64,000 nucleotides of DNA from assembly GCA_029856045.1 (NCBI GenBank), contig JAHQWG010000039.1, positions 1 to 64,000 on the forward strand, given 5' to 3'. Below, one piece after another: positions 17,937-27,331 of this stretch. The notes under the pieces were generated by a model. It did not search any database, was not told where the DNA came from, and saw only the letters and a list, made by a program, of their open reading frames with translations. Numbering within the stretch: the stretch's first letter is position 1; every line of letters starts with the position of its first letter. The stretch comes from Promethearchaeia archaeon. Lineage in GTDB: Archaea; Asgardarchaeota; Lokiarchaeia; Sigyniarchaeales; SOKP01. Position numbers and translations under genes: made by a program.

Positions 17937-18673
17937 AAAGAAGAGTTAAGAGTTCTGAATTAAAAGAATTAAAAGAAAGATTTGGCAAATTAGGATTATA
18001 TCTAATTGAACAATCTCGAGAAGAGATCAAAAAAATTAATGAAAAATTCTTGTTTCAAAAAGCAGATATTGAAAACAAATATAGAGAAAAAAATGTTGAA
18101 AATTCCCTTAAAATAAGAAATCAATATATCGAAGAGTATAATCAATATTTAAATAATTCATTATCTACGACTCTCTTGAAAATAAAAGAGAGATTTTTGA
18201 ATCTAAAAAATAGACTAGTTAAAGAATTAACGAATGACTTGTATCAATTAATAAAAGATAAGATAAATACAAATTATGATAATTATATAAAATTTTTACT
18301 AGAACTCATTAAAAAGAATACTTATAATTTAGATAAATATCAAGAAATAACTTTTTTTTTTAATTCTAAGGATTATAATTATTTTAGTAAAAATTTAGAT
18401 AAAATCCAAAACTTATTCAATAATTCAGTTGAAATTAAAAAAAATGACACTGAAATTATTGGAGGATTTAAGATTTTATTGATTGAAGGGAGACTAAATT
18501 ATGATTATTCAATTAGTAATTTAATTGATAAAAATTCAACATATATTGAAATGGAGTTTTCTAAAATTGTTTCTGATTCAGAGATTAAAGAAATAGAGCA
18601 TAAATTTGAGGATTTTATACGGAATCAGAAATTACGAATAACGGAGTATTTAAAAGAATATGACCGAATCTAA
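17930..18673 (+). CDS. atpE: A/V-type ATP synthase subunit E (peripheral stalk), apparent non-ATG start
   Basis: The C-terminal half has IIGGFKILLIEGRLNYDYSISN, the conserved GG-beta segment of AtpE, and the N-terminal half is a charged coiled coil that pairs with subunit H. The frame is open from 17924 with no ATG, GTG or TTG before TTG 18050, yet its first 40 codons (KSSELKELKERFGKLGLYLI and onward) look like genuine coil. An ideal SD at 17918-17924 precedes ATT 17930 and ATA 17933. I therefore infer a start there (247 residues). The alternative TTG 18050 gives 207 residues, has no nearby SD and leaves a 113-base gap in an otherwise compact operon. It overlaps atpA by 14 bases. Confidence 0.72.
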   Translation: MIKRRVKSSELKELKERFGKLGLYLIEQSREEIKKINEKFLFQKADIENKYREKNVENSLKIRNQYIEEYNQYLNNSLSTTLLKIKERFLNLKNRLVKELTNDLYQLIKDKINTNYDNYIKFLLELIKKNTYNLDKYQEITFFFNSKDYNYFSKNLDKIQNLFNNSVEIKKNDTEIIGGFKILLIEGRLNYDYSISNLIDKNSTYIEMEFSKIVSDSEIKEIEHKFEDFIRNQKLRITEYLKEYDRI

Positions 18674-20486
18674 TTATGGATATATATCTGCAATTAATGG
18701 TTCTTTAATTGAAATAAAAGGATTCGAAAGTCAAATAAGACTTCATGATTTAATTAAAATTTCTGAACAAAATATTTTAGGGGAAGTTATTCAAATATAT
18801 TCTAAATATGTAGTTGCTCAATGTTTCGAAAGTACAATAAATTTAAAATTAAAAGAAGAAGTTATTGACATTCATGAACCTTTATCTATGGAGTTAGGTC
18901 CGGGCTTATTAGCTAACATTTTTGATGGAATTCAAAGACCATTACAACAAGCTTTTAATAAATTCAAAGATGGAGGATTACCAAAAGGTCTAAAATTTTC
19001 ATCCTTATCAAGAACAAAAAAATGGCATTTTGTGCCATTAAAAAAAATAAATGATGTTGTAAATAGCGGAGACATAATTGGAACAGTACAAGAAACTCAC
19101 TTAATAGAACATAGAATAATGGTGCCTCCCAATGTTTCTGGAAAATTGTCTTTTATAGCTGAGGAGGGGAATTATACTATCATTGATGAGATATATAAAT
19201 TGAAAAAAAATGGTAAAGAGAAAAGTTATAGCATGCTTCAAAAATGGTCTATTACCAGAAGCAGACCTTATAAGAAGAGAATAAATCCTAATGAACCATT
19301 GATTACGGGGATACGTGTCATAGATTTATTGTTTCCTGTAGCAAAAGGAGGTTCTGTTGCTATTCCAGGTGGGTTTGGAACGGGCAAAACTGTCATCCAA
19401 CAGTCAATAGCTAAGTGGTGCAATGCTGATATAATTATTTTTGTAGGTTGTGGAGAAAGAGGGAATGAAATTGCCGATGTGTTGAAGCAATTTACTGAAT
19501 TAATAGATCCAAAAAGTGGACGACCTCTTCTAGAACGTATAATACTTTTTGCAAATACTTCAAACATGCCAGTTTCGGCACGAGAAGCCAGTATTTTTTC
19601 AGGAGTTACAATAGCAGAATATTATAGAGATATGGGATATGATGTTGCAGTTTTAGCCGATAGTACTTCTAGGTGGGCAGAATCTTTAAGAGAAATTTCG
19701 GGTTTATTGGAAGAAATGCCCGCAGAGGAGGGTTACCCTGCTTATTTACCGTCAAAGCTTTCCAGTTTTTATGAACGAGCAGGTGTTGTTAAAGCTTTAG
19801 GAAAAGATAATCTAGAAAATGAAATTACTGGTTCTTTAACAATAATTGGATCAGTATCACCTCCAGGTGGAGATTTTAGTGAACCAGTTACAGCAACTAC
19901 CAAACATTTTGTTCAAGCATTTTGGGCATTAGATGCTAGTTTAGCATATTCAAAACATTATCCGGCTATAAATTGGTTAAATTCATATTCTAATTATCCC
20001 GAATATATTTCAAATTGGTGGTACGAGAGAGATATTGATTGGTCAGAAGTGGATATTGATTGGTATGAATGTCGGAAAGAAATAAATGAAATTTTATCAA
20101 AGGAAAATGATTTAAAATATATTACACAATTAATAGGAGAAGAAAATTTACCAGAAGATCAACAGCTTGTTCTATTTATTGCAAAAACAATTCGAAATGG
20201 TTTTTTAATCCAGAATGCATTTGATAATATAGATAATTATACTGATGTAAGAAAATTATTGGGATTTATTAAAATAATTATTTTATTATACAAGGAGAGT
20301 AAAGAACTTTTAGATCAAGGTTTTATAATTGAAGATTGCAGAGCCATTAAAGAAATAAACGATATTTTAAGAATTGGTCAATCTATACCTAATAAAGACT
20401 TTAACCAAATTGAAAAATTGAAAGAGATATTACTAAATAGAATAGAATATATGAAATTAACACGTGGAGTTTCAAGCAAAAAATGA
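18660..20486 (+). CDS. atpA: A/V-type ATP synthase catalytic subunit A, canonical copy
   Basis: 608 residues, the usual length. It has the N-terminal beta barrel, the A-subunit-specific insert (KWHFVPLKK), the P-loop G238-FGTGKT at 238-244, and the catalytic GERGNE at residues 265-270 with Glu266 and Arg267. The downstream block [17 protein letters not shown] is also intact. It hydrolyses or makes ATP at the A/B interfaces of the hexamer. It overlaps atpE upstream and atpB downstream (ATGA), as expected for coupled translation. A close paralogue lies at 25323. Confidence 0.96.
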   Translation: MTESNYGYISAINGSLIEIKGFESQIRLHDLIKISEQNILGEVIQIYSKYVVAQCFESTINLKLKEEVIDIHEPLSMELGPGLLANIFDGIQRPLQQAFNKFKDGGLPKGLKFSSLSRTKKWHFVPLKKINDVVNSGDIIGTVQETHLIEHRIMVPPNVSGKLSFIAEEGNYTIIDEIYKLKKNGKEKSYSMLQKWSITRSRPYKKRINPNEPLITGIRVIDLLFPVAKGGSVAIPGGFGTGKTVIQQSIAKWCNADIIIFVGCGERGNEIADVLKQFTELIDPKSGRPLLERIILFANTSNMPVSAREASIFSGVTIAEYYRDMGYDVAVLADSTSRWAESLREISGLLEEMPAEEGYPAYLPSKLSSFYERAGVVKALGKDNLENEITGSLTIIGSVSPPGGDFSEPVTATTKHFVQAFWALDASLAYSKHYPAINWLNSYSNYPEYISNWWYERDIDWSEVDIDWYECRKEINEILSKENDLKYITQLIGEENLPEDQQLVLFIAKTIRNGFLIQNAFDNIDNYTDVRKLLGFIKIIILLYKESKELLDQGFIIEDCRAIKEINDILRIGQSIPNKDFNQIEKLKEILLNRIEYMKLTRGVSSKK

Positions 20487-21874
20487 GTATATCATATAAA
20501 AAGATAAAACAAATAGTAGGGCCCCTTTTATTCTTAAAGAACGAACACGATGTTAAATATGGGGAAATAGTTAAAATTCGAACAGATGATAATAAAGAGC
20601 GTACTGGTCAAGTCGTTAAAATGAATGAAAATTTAATTATTATTGAATCTTTTGAAGAAACAACTGGATTATCCTCAGAAAATGCTGAAATTATTTTTAC
20701 TGGCGATTCTTTCAGATTAAAAATATCTAAAGATATGATTGGACGAACATTTAATTCATTGGGAAAACCGATTGATATTAAAACAAAAAAGGAATTGGAA
20801 TCTGGGATTTTAACAGATATTGAACGTGAAATTGATGGAATCCCTATTAATCCTTTTGCTAGAGAGTATCCTTCAGAAGTTATACAGACTGGGATATCTG
20901 TAATAGACGGTTTATTTACATTAATTAGAGGTCAAAAACTTCCCATTTTTAGTGGACAAGGATTGCCACATAATAAGTTAGCAGCTCAAATCGTAACTCA
21001 AGCAAAAGTTTTAACAGGAGAACCATTTTTAATAATTTTTTGTGGGATTGGTATTATTCAAGATGATGCAATTTATTTTTTAAATCGTTTTCAAGAAAGT
21101 GGAAATATCCAAAACATTATCTCATTTATAAATTTTGCTGAAGATCCTATTATGGAAAGACTAATTATTCCAAGAGTTGCATTAACGACAGCAGAATATT
21201 TTGCTTTTGAAAAAGACATGCAAGTTCTTGTCATTTTAATTGATATGACGAATTATGCCGAAGCTTTAAGAGAATTAAGTTCTGCTAAAGAAGAGATACC
21301 GAGTAGAAAAGGCTATCCAGGGTATTTATATTCAGATTTTGCTTCTATTTATGAAAGAACAGGAAAAATAAAGGGTAAGAAGGGTTCAATTACACAAATA
21401 CCAATTTTGACAATGCCAAATGATGACATTACACATCCAATTCCTGATACTTCAGGATACATTACTGAAGGACAATTAGTTCTTAGTCGAAATTTGCATA
21501 AAAAAAATCTGTATCCTCCATTAGATGTACTAGCTTCAATATCACGACTTATGAAAGATGCTATTGGAAAACAAAATACACGTGAAGATCATGCCGATAT
21601 TAGCTCTCAATTATTAGCTTCTTATTCCAGTGCCCTTGAAGTAAGAGACCTTATTTCAATCTTAGGAGAAGAAGGGTTGAGTTTAAATCAAAAAGCCACA
21701 CTAAAATTTGGAGATGATTTTGAGAAAAAATTCTTAAATCAAGGATTAGGGGAAAATCGCAATTTTTCAAAAACATTAACTCTTGCATGGGAGATCTTAT
21801 CAAATTTAGAAAAAAATCAATTATTTAGAATTCATAAAAAATTTATAGATAAATATTATCCAGAATTGGTGTGA
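20483..21874 (+). CDS. atpB: A/V-type ATP synthase regulatory subunit B
   Basis: 463 residues of the non-catalytic B subunit. The degenerate nucleotide site reads [15 protein letters not shown], as is normal for this family. Further hallmarks are [24 protein letters not shown] and the arginine-finger region [16 protein letters not shown]. Only one copy is present although subunit A is duplicated. Its TGA stop at 21872-21874 is followed with no gap by the atpD frame. Confidence 0.95.
   Translation: MSISYKKIKQIVGPLLFLKNEHDVKYGEIVKIRTDDNKERTGQVVKMNENLIIIESFEETTGLSSENAEIIFTGDSFRLKISKDMIGRTFNSLGKPIDIKTKKELESGILTDIEREIDGIPINPFAREYPSEVIQTGISVIDGLFTLIRGQKLPIFSGQGLPHNKLAAQIVTQAKVLTGEPFLIIFCGIGIIQDDAIYFLNRFQESGNIQNIISFINFAEDPIMERLIIPRVALTTAEYFAFEKDMQVLVILIDMTNYAEALRELSSAKEEIPSRKGYPGYLYSDFASIYERTGKIKGKKGSITQIPILTMPNDDITHPIPDTSGYITEGQLVLSRNLHKKNLYPPLDVLASISRLMKDAIGKQNTREDHADISSQLLASYSSALEVRDLISILGEEGLSLNQKATLKFGDDFEKKFLNQGLGENRNFSKTLTLAWEILSNLEKNQLFRIHKKFIDKYYPELV
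21868..21871 (+). promoter_or_regulatory. Shine-Dalgarno core for atpD
   Basis: GGTG lies at the very end of atpB, overlapping its stop codon, and is 3 bases before ATT 21875 and 6 before ATT 21878. It supports initiation at one of these AUU codons, since no ATG, GTG or TTG exists in the frame near the conserved N-terminus. Confidence 0.5.
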
Positions 21875-22513
21875 ATTATTAGTTTCAGAGAAATAAAACC
21901 TACTAAAACAAATTTAATTAATTTAAAGAAAAAATTAATTTTTGCCATTAAAGGAGAAAATTTTTTAGAATATAAACGAGAACAACTGATTGTACAAATT
22001 AAACAGTTTTGGTCTGAATATAAATTATATAAAAATAAATTTTTAGGTTTGTACAAAAATGCGCTATATAAATTATATCAAACTTATAAAGAAATGGGAG
22101 AAATCCAAGTTAATTTAATAAGCAAAATAAGTAGAATTCAGCACAATCCATTAATTAGTATAAAATATAGAAAAAGTTTTGGAATAATTATTCCTGACAT
22201 AAAATATGAAATAATACAAGAAGGACATCTCCCTGCATATTCATTTGAAAATACAAGTCACAATTGTGATGACTTGATAAATATTTTAAAAGATCTTTTT
22301 GAAGCCATGATCCATTTGGTAGAAAAAGAAGATTTAATGTTAAAGGTTGCTTTGAATTTTAAAAAAATAAATCGTAGGATAAGTGGTTTAAAAAAAAAGA
22401 TAATCCCTGAATTGCAAATAGAGATTAAGAAAATTAATGACATTTTGGAAGAAGTTGAAAGAGAAAATTTTGTTAGATTAAAAAAAACAAAAGATTTGAT
22501 TATTCAAAAATAA
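21875..22513 (+). CDS. atpD: A/V-type ATP synthase subunit D (rotor shaft), apparent AUU start
   Basis: The N-terminus reads (I)ISFREIKPTKTNLINLKKK, which aligns with the invariant PTK/PTR start block of archaeal AtpD, then KGENFLEYKREQL. The C-terminal helix has KINDILEEVERENFVRLKK. From ATT 21875 the protein is 212 residues, exactly the family size. The first ATG/GTG/TTG in frame is TTG 22049, which would delete the conserved N-terminal helix of the coiled-coil shaft. The frame begins directly after the atpB stop. I infer AUU initiation at 21875 or 21878; an unrecognised frameshift or sequencing error is the alternative. Confidence 0.85.
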   Translation: MISFREIKPTKTNLINLKKKLIFAIKGENFLEYKREQLIVQIKQFWSEYKLYKNKFLGLYKNALYKLYQTYKEMGEIQVNLISKISRIQHNPLISIKYRKSFGIIIPDIKYEIIQEGHLPAYSFENTSHNCDDLINILKDLFEAMIHLVEKEDLMLKVALNFKKINRRISGLKKKIIPELQIEIKKINDILEEVERENFVRLKKTKDLIIQK

Positions 22514-22537
22514 AAAACTATCTAGAATGTGAGTTAA

Positions 22538-24817
22538 ATGAAGAATAAAAATGAGATGAGTTTAGTAAAAGTTACTATAAATAACAATTATAAAGATAGT
22601 ATCTTAAATCAACTTTCTAAAAAAAATATTATTTATATAAAACCCAAAGAAAAACCTAAAATAAGAGAAAAATCAGAAGAAAACCCACTATTGGAGAAAA
22701 TCATTATATTCAGACAAAATATTGAAACTTTATTTAGAAATCTTAAAATTAATAGATTTGATTTTCTTAATCTGGAATTTGATGAAAACGAAAGAATTCC
22801 ATTTGAAGTAAAGGATTTACACGAGTTAATTAACTTAACTCAAGAAGAGATAAATTTTTACACCAATCGTTTTAATGAATTGGAGAGATATATTGCTAAA
22901 GCAACAATTGAATTGGAAAATTTAAGCACCATAAAAAGTAGCTATGAATTTTTAGATAATTTTAATTTGATGCGAGAGAGTCCAACTTATTTTAAACAAT
23001 TGAAATTTAAAGTTTATACTACTTTCTCAAAAAATATAACTAATTTAAAAGCTCTTTTTGAATTCTCTGAGTTTCCAAATCTATATCAAACATATCAAAT
23101 ATCTGATGATAGAATAGTTTTTTATATTATATATCCAGAAGAAAGAGAAAATGAGTTAATAGAAAGAATTAATATTATCTATGCAGAAGAAATACCAATT
23201 TTAAGAAGATATTTAACTTCTGAAGGAATTAAATTTAGTAGAATCAATAGAGAAATTGATCTAATTAAAAATAATTTATCTAAATACCAGAGGGAATTAG
23301 AGAGGATAAGAGATGAGAACCTTCTAAAATTTGCAGCCATTGATGAAGTAGTTCAAAATTTAGAAAAATATAATTGGGCTGAACGACAATTTGATCAAAT
23401 ATCAACGGATCGTTTAACGTTAAAATTTTTTGTTCTTAAAAATAGAAAAAAAGAAGTAATAGATGAGATTCTAAAAAATTTCAAAGAAAAAACACTAGTT
23501 GATTCAATAAATATATCTAAAAAACATCCTGTTTTAGAAACTGAGAAATTTGAAAACATATTAGAGGAAAAAAAAGCTAAAGGAAAAAAAGAAATTAAAA
23601 AAGAACAATCTGAAATTGAAGCAAAAGATATTGATTTAAGAGCTCAAACTCCAACGATAATGAGAAATGTATTTTTTGTAAGGCCTTTCGAAACCATAAC
23701 AAAAATGTATGGTACTCCTTCTTACTATGAAATTGACCCAACCCCCTTTATTGCGGTGACATTTCCCATTTTATTTGGTTTAATGTTTGGAGATATAGGG
23801 CATGGAATATGTTTAATAATTGCGGGATTAATTGGTGCCATAAAATTTAGAGAAAAAAAAGGGAGTGATTTTTATAATTTATGTTGGATTATTTTCTATT
23901 GCGGCTGGGGCTCTATTTTAGGTGGGGCATTATATGGAGAATTTTTTGGAATGCATGATGTAGAAATATTTGGATATATATTTTTACATTTGGAGCCTAT
24001 TACAATTCCAATTCTTAACATTACCCTTTATAATCCCTTGGATAATATTATGATTACCTTTAAATTTGCAGTATTACTTGGAGTTTTTCATATTAATTTG
24101 GGCTGGTTTATACAAGCATTAAATTATTGGAAGCAAGACCGCAAATATCTTGCCTTTTCAGATTCTTTCATTAAAATATCATTATTGACTGGAGGTACAA
24201 TTTTAATTTTTGTATTTGGATTTAATATTAATATATGGTTTGAATACCCATATCCGATTTTATTGCCATTGGTTCCGGGGTTATTATTAATATTCTTAAA
24301 ACCTCTTGGAAAAGTATTTCGTGTATCTTTTTTAAAAGAAGAATCCTATGGAGGATTAATTGGTGAAGGTTCAATTGAAACATTTGAAACTTTAATATCT
24401 GTTATAAGTAATGCTGCTTCTTATATAAGATTATTAGCCTTAGCATTGGCGCATATCTCTTTAATGCTTGCTATTAAAGCGATGGTTGATTTAATTGAAG
24501 GAGAAGGATTTTTAATTATAAGCATCCAATTAGTTGGATTAATCTTTGGAAATTTAGTAGTTATTTTACTCGAAGGGTTACTTGTTTTTTTAAACGCTAT
24601 GCGGCTTCATTTTTACGAATTCTTTTTTAAATTCTTTCAGGGATCGGGAACTGAATTTATTCCTTTCCATTTAACCAGTGAATATTCAATTATTAATTTT
24701 AAAATGGATATTGAAAGAGATGTAATTACTGTAGATATAGAAAGAGAGATTGAAACAAAGAAAACTTTAGAAAAAATAAATAAGGCTAAAAAGTATATCT
24801 CAAAAAAATATTTATAG
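22538..24817 (+). CDS. atpI: A/V-type ATP synthase subunit I (V-ATPase a homologue)
   Basis: 759 residues. The first 380 form a long cytoplasmic part with coiled-coil stretches and a charged linker (KKAKGKKEIKKEQSE). The rest has seven or eight membrane helices, including PFIAVTFPILFGLMFGDIGHG and NAASYIRLLALALAHISLM; the latter carries the essential Arg that faces the proteolipid ring. It forms the ion half-channels and anchors the stalks. Being last in the core operon differs from the order in Thermococcales, where I is near the front. Confidence 0.93.
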   Translation: MKNKNEMSLVKVTINNNYKDSILNQLSKKNIIYIKPKEKPKIREKSEENPLLEKIIIFRQNIETLFRNLKINRFDFLNLEFDENERIPFEVKDLHELINLTQEEINFYTNRFNELERYIAKATIELENLSTIKSSYEFLDNFNLMRESPTYFKQLKFKVYTTFSKNITNLKALFEFSEFPNLYQTYQISDDRIVFYIIYPEERENELIERINIIYAEEIPILRRYLTSEGIKFSRINREIDLIKNNLSKYQRELERIRDENLLKFAAIDEVVQNLEKYNWAERQFDQISTDRLTLKFFVLKNRKKEVIDEILKNFKEKTLVDSINISKKHPVLETEKFENILEEKKAKGKKEIKKEQSEIEAKDIDLRAQTPTIMRNVFFVRPFETITKMYGTPSYYEIDPTPFIAVTFPILFGLMFGDIGHGICLIIAGLIGAIKFREKKGSDFYNLCWIIFYCGWGSILGGALYGEFFGMHDVEIFGYIFLHLEPITIPILNITLYNPLDNIMITFKFAVLLGVFHINLGWFIQALNYWKQDRKYLAFSDSFIKISLLTGGTILIFVFGFNINIWFEYPYPILLPLVPGLLLIFLKPLGKVFRVSFLKEESYGGLIGEGSIETFETLISVISNAASYIRLLALALAHISLMLAIKAMVDLIEGEGFLIISIQLVGLIFGNLVVILLEGLLVFLNAMRLHFYEFFFKFFQGSGTEFIPFHLTSEYSIINFKMDIERDVITVDIEREIETKKTLEKINKAKKYISKKYL

Positions 24818-24843
24818 ATTTAAACTCCAGCCATTTAAGGAAT

Positions 24844-25290
24844 ATGATTGATCAAGATATAGAAAAAAAAAAATCTAAAAAGGGTATTATACTAAGACTA
24901 TTTTTTTTAATTGTTAATTTATTAATAGTGTTTTTCTTGTATAATCTCTTAAATGAATTTGGTGTAAATCCCTTTATAATTGCCTTAATACTTATTTTTG
25001 TATTTTTAGTATTTGCTGGACCTTTATTAAGTGGAAAAAGTAAATCTCTTTATTCAAGAATGTTTCCTGATAAAAAAAAGAAGGCAAGAGAAAAATTTCT
25101 AAGAAAACGAGAAGAATATGAAAAAAAAGATGAGATGAGACAATTTAAATTAAAACACATTAATCAAATTGATTTGGATTTTGAATACCGCAAGCCAATT
25201 ATTCATAAATGTGAGAAATGTGGTATGATAATTACGAAATTTGCAAAAAAATGCCCTATCTGTGGTAAAAAGATAGATTATTATGAATGA
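24844..25290 (+). CDS. Small two-helix membrane protein with C-terminal zinc ribbon, between atpI and the second atpA
   Basis: 148 residues, not recognised. Two membrane helices lie at about 14-35 and 42-65. A strongly basic, charged stretch follows (DKKKKAREKFLRKREEYEKK), then a four-Cys zinc ribbon (CEKCG and CPICG) near the end. It is 26 bases after atpI and 32 bases before the second A subunit, so it is very likely part of the ATPase transcription unit. A role in ATPase assembly or in handling the paralogous A subunit is possible but is only inferred from position. Confidence 0.7.
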   Translation: MIDQDIEKKKSKKGIILRLFFLIVNLLIVFFLYNLLNEFGVNPFIIALILIFVFLVFAGPLLSGKSKSLYSRMFPDKKKKAREKFLRKREEYEKKDEMRQFKLKHINQIDLDFEYRKPIIHKCEKCGMIITKFAKKCPICGKKIDYYE

Positions 25291-25322
25291 CAATATCTAT
25301 AATATAAAGATATGTAAAAAAA

Positions 25323-27116
25323 ATGACTAAATCTGAATATGGATACATTTCCGCAATTAATGGAACATTAATCGAAATAAAAGGATTAGAGGATAAAATA
25401 CGACTTCATGATTTAATTAAAGTTTCTGAGCATAATATTTTAGGTGAAGTCATTCAAAAATTTTCTGACCATGTAGTTGCTCAATGTTTCGAAAGTACCA
25501 TAAATTTAAAATTAAAGGAAGAAGTTATCGACATTAATGAGCCTTTATCTATGGAGTTAGCTCCTGGTTTATTAACAAAAGTTTTTGATGGAATTCAAAG
25601 ACCATTACAAAAAACTTTTAACAAATTCAAAGATGGAGGATTAAAGAGAGGTCTTAAATTTCCATCCTTATCAAGAACAAAAAAATGGCATTTTGTACCG
25701 ATAAAAAAATTAAATGACGATGTAATTAGCGGAGATATAATTGGTACAGTACAAGAAACTCATTTAATAGAACATAGAATAATGGTGCCCCCTAATATCT
25801 CTGGAAAATTGTCTTTTATAGCTGAGGAGGGTGAATATACGATCATTGATGAGATATATAAATTGGAAAAAGATAGTAAAGAAAAAACTTATAATATGCT
25901 TCAAAAATGGCCTATTACAAGGAAGAGACCTTATAAAGAGAGAATAGATCCCTATGAACCACTGATTACAGGGATGCGTGTAATTGATTTATTATTTCCT
26001 GTGGCAAAAGGAGGTTCTGTTGCTATTCCAGGTGGATTTGGAACCGGTAAAACTATAATTCAACAATCGATAGCCAAATGGTGCAATGCTGATATAATTA
26101 TTTATATTGGTTGTGGAGAGCCAGGGAATGAAATTGCTGATATTTTAAAACAGTTTACTGAATTAATGGATCCAAAAAGCGGACAACAATTATTTGAACA
26201 TATCATTCTTATTGCAAATACTTCAAATATGCCTGTTTCAGCACGAGAAGCCAGTCTTTTTTCAGGAGTTACAATAGCAGAATATTATAGAGATATGGGA
26301 TATGATGTTGCAGTTTTAGCCGATAGTACTTCAAGATGGGCAGAATCCTTAAGAGAAATTTCTGGTTTATTAGAAGAAATGCCTGCAGAGGAGGGTTATC
26401 CTGCTTATTTACCATCAAAACTTTCCAGCTTTTATGAACGAGCAGGTGTTGTAAAAGTTTTAGGAGATAACTATTTAGGTAATGAAATAACTGGTTCTTT
26501 AACAATAATTGGAACTATATCCCCTCCAGGTGGAGATTTTAGTGAACCAGTCACCGCAACTACTAAACGTGTTGTTCAAACGTTTTGGGCATTAGATGCT
26601 AAATTAGCTTACTTAAAGCACTACCCTGCTATAAATTGGTTAAATTCATATTCAAATTATCCGGAATATATCAAAAATTGGTGGAATCAGAATGATATTA
26701 ATTGGTCAGAAATAGATATTGAATGGTATGAATGTCGAAAACAAGTAAATGAGATTTTATCTAAGGAAAATGATTTAAAATATATTACTCAATTATTAGG
26801 AGTAAAGAATTTACCTGAAGATCAACAACTAGATCTATTTATTGCAAAAATAATTAAAAATGGTTTTCTTAACCAAAGTGCATTTGATAAGATTGATAAT
26901 TTTACTGATTTTAAAAAATTAATGGCATATATTAAGATTATTCTTTTATTATATAAAGAGGGAAAAGATCTTATAGAACAAGGTTTTATAATTGAAGAAA
27001 AAATTGATGAAGAGATCGTAAATGATATTTTAAGAATTGGTCATTCTATTTCTAATGAAGATATCTACCAAATTGAAAAATTAAAAAATAAATTACTTGA
27101 AATTACAAAACCTTAA
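25323..27116 (+). CDS. Second ATP synthase A subunit, catalytic motif altered (GEPGNE)
   Basis: 597 residues, collinear with atpA (18660-20486) over the whole length and with most residues and many codons identical. The P-loop GGFGTGKT is intact. The catalytic motif at residues 263-270, normally GCGERGNE, reads GCGEPGNE: Glu266 is kept but Arg267 is Pro. The next block, GRPLLER in the canonical copy, reads GQQLFEH. The conserved [14 protein letters not shown] region is unchanged. The C-terminus is shorter by about 11 residues. It is in frame with no stops, so it is under selection or recently made. It could form mixed hexamers with altered catalysis, act as a regulatory or assembly variant, or be a decaying duplicate. 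Confidence 0.9.
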   Translation: MTKSEYGYISAINGTLIEIKGLEDKIRLHDLIKVSEHNILGEVIQKFSDHVVAQCFESTINLKLKEEVIDINEPLSMELAPGLLTKVFDGIQRPLQKTFNKFKDGGLKRGLKFPSLSRTKKWHFVPIKKLNDDVISGDIIGTVQETHLIEHRIMVPPNISGKLSFIAEEGEYTIIDEIYKLEKDSKEKTYNMLQKWPITRKRPYKERIDPYEPLITGMRVIDLLFPVAKGGSVAIPGGFGTGKTIIQQSIAKWCNADIIIYIGCGEPGNEIADILKQFTELMDPKSGQQLFEHIILIANTSNMPVSAREASLFSGVTIAEYYRDMGYDVAVLADSTSRWAESLREISGLLEEMPAEEGYPAYLPSKLSSFYERAGVVKVLGDNYLGNEITGSLTIIGTISPPGGDFSEPVTATTKRVVQTFWALDAKLAYLKHYPAINWLNSYSNYPEYIKNWWNQNDINWSEIDIEWYECRKQVNEILSKENDLKYITQLLGVKNLPEDQQLDLFIAKIIKNGFLNQSAFDKIDNFTDFKKLMAYIKIILLLYKEGKDLIEQGFIIEEKIDEEIVNDILRIGHSISNEDIYQIEKLKNKLLEITKP

Positions 27117-27331
27117 TATTAATCTCTCTGATTCTTAAAAAAAAATAAATCCAATTTATAAAAAGTTATAATCTAAAGTGTTATTTAACACAATTTAGCT
27201 CTGGAAATTTTAATCTTTTTATTAATAAGAAATAAAAATTTAATTTATTGAATTTTATAATAAATAACTTTTTATTTTAAATTTTTAATGGAAAAAACAC
27301 TTCAGAAAATTTAATAAATGGTAATAATAAA

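Noticed and set aside
18050..18673. atpE starting at TTG 18050
   Set aside because: No nearby SD and the open coiled-coil frame continues upstream to a perfect SD; kept only as an alternative.
22049..22513. atpD starting at TTG 22049
   Set aside because: This would delete the conserved REIKPTK block and half of the shaft coiled coil; the upstream frame is clearly AtpD.
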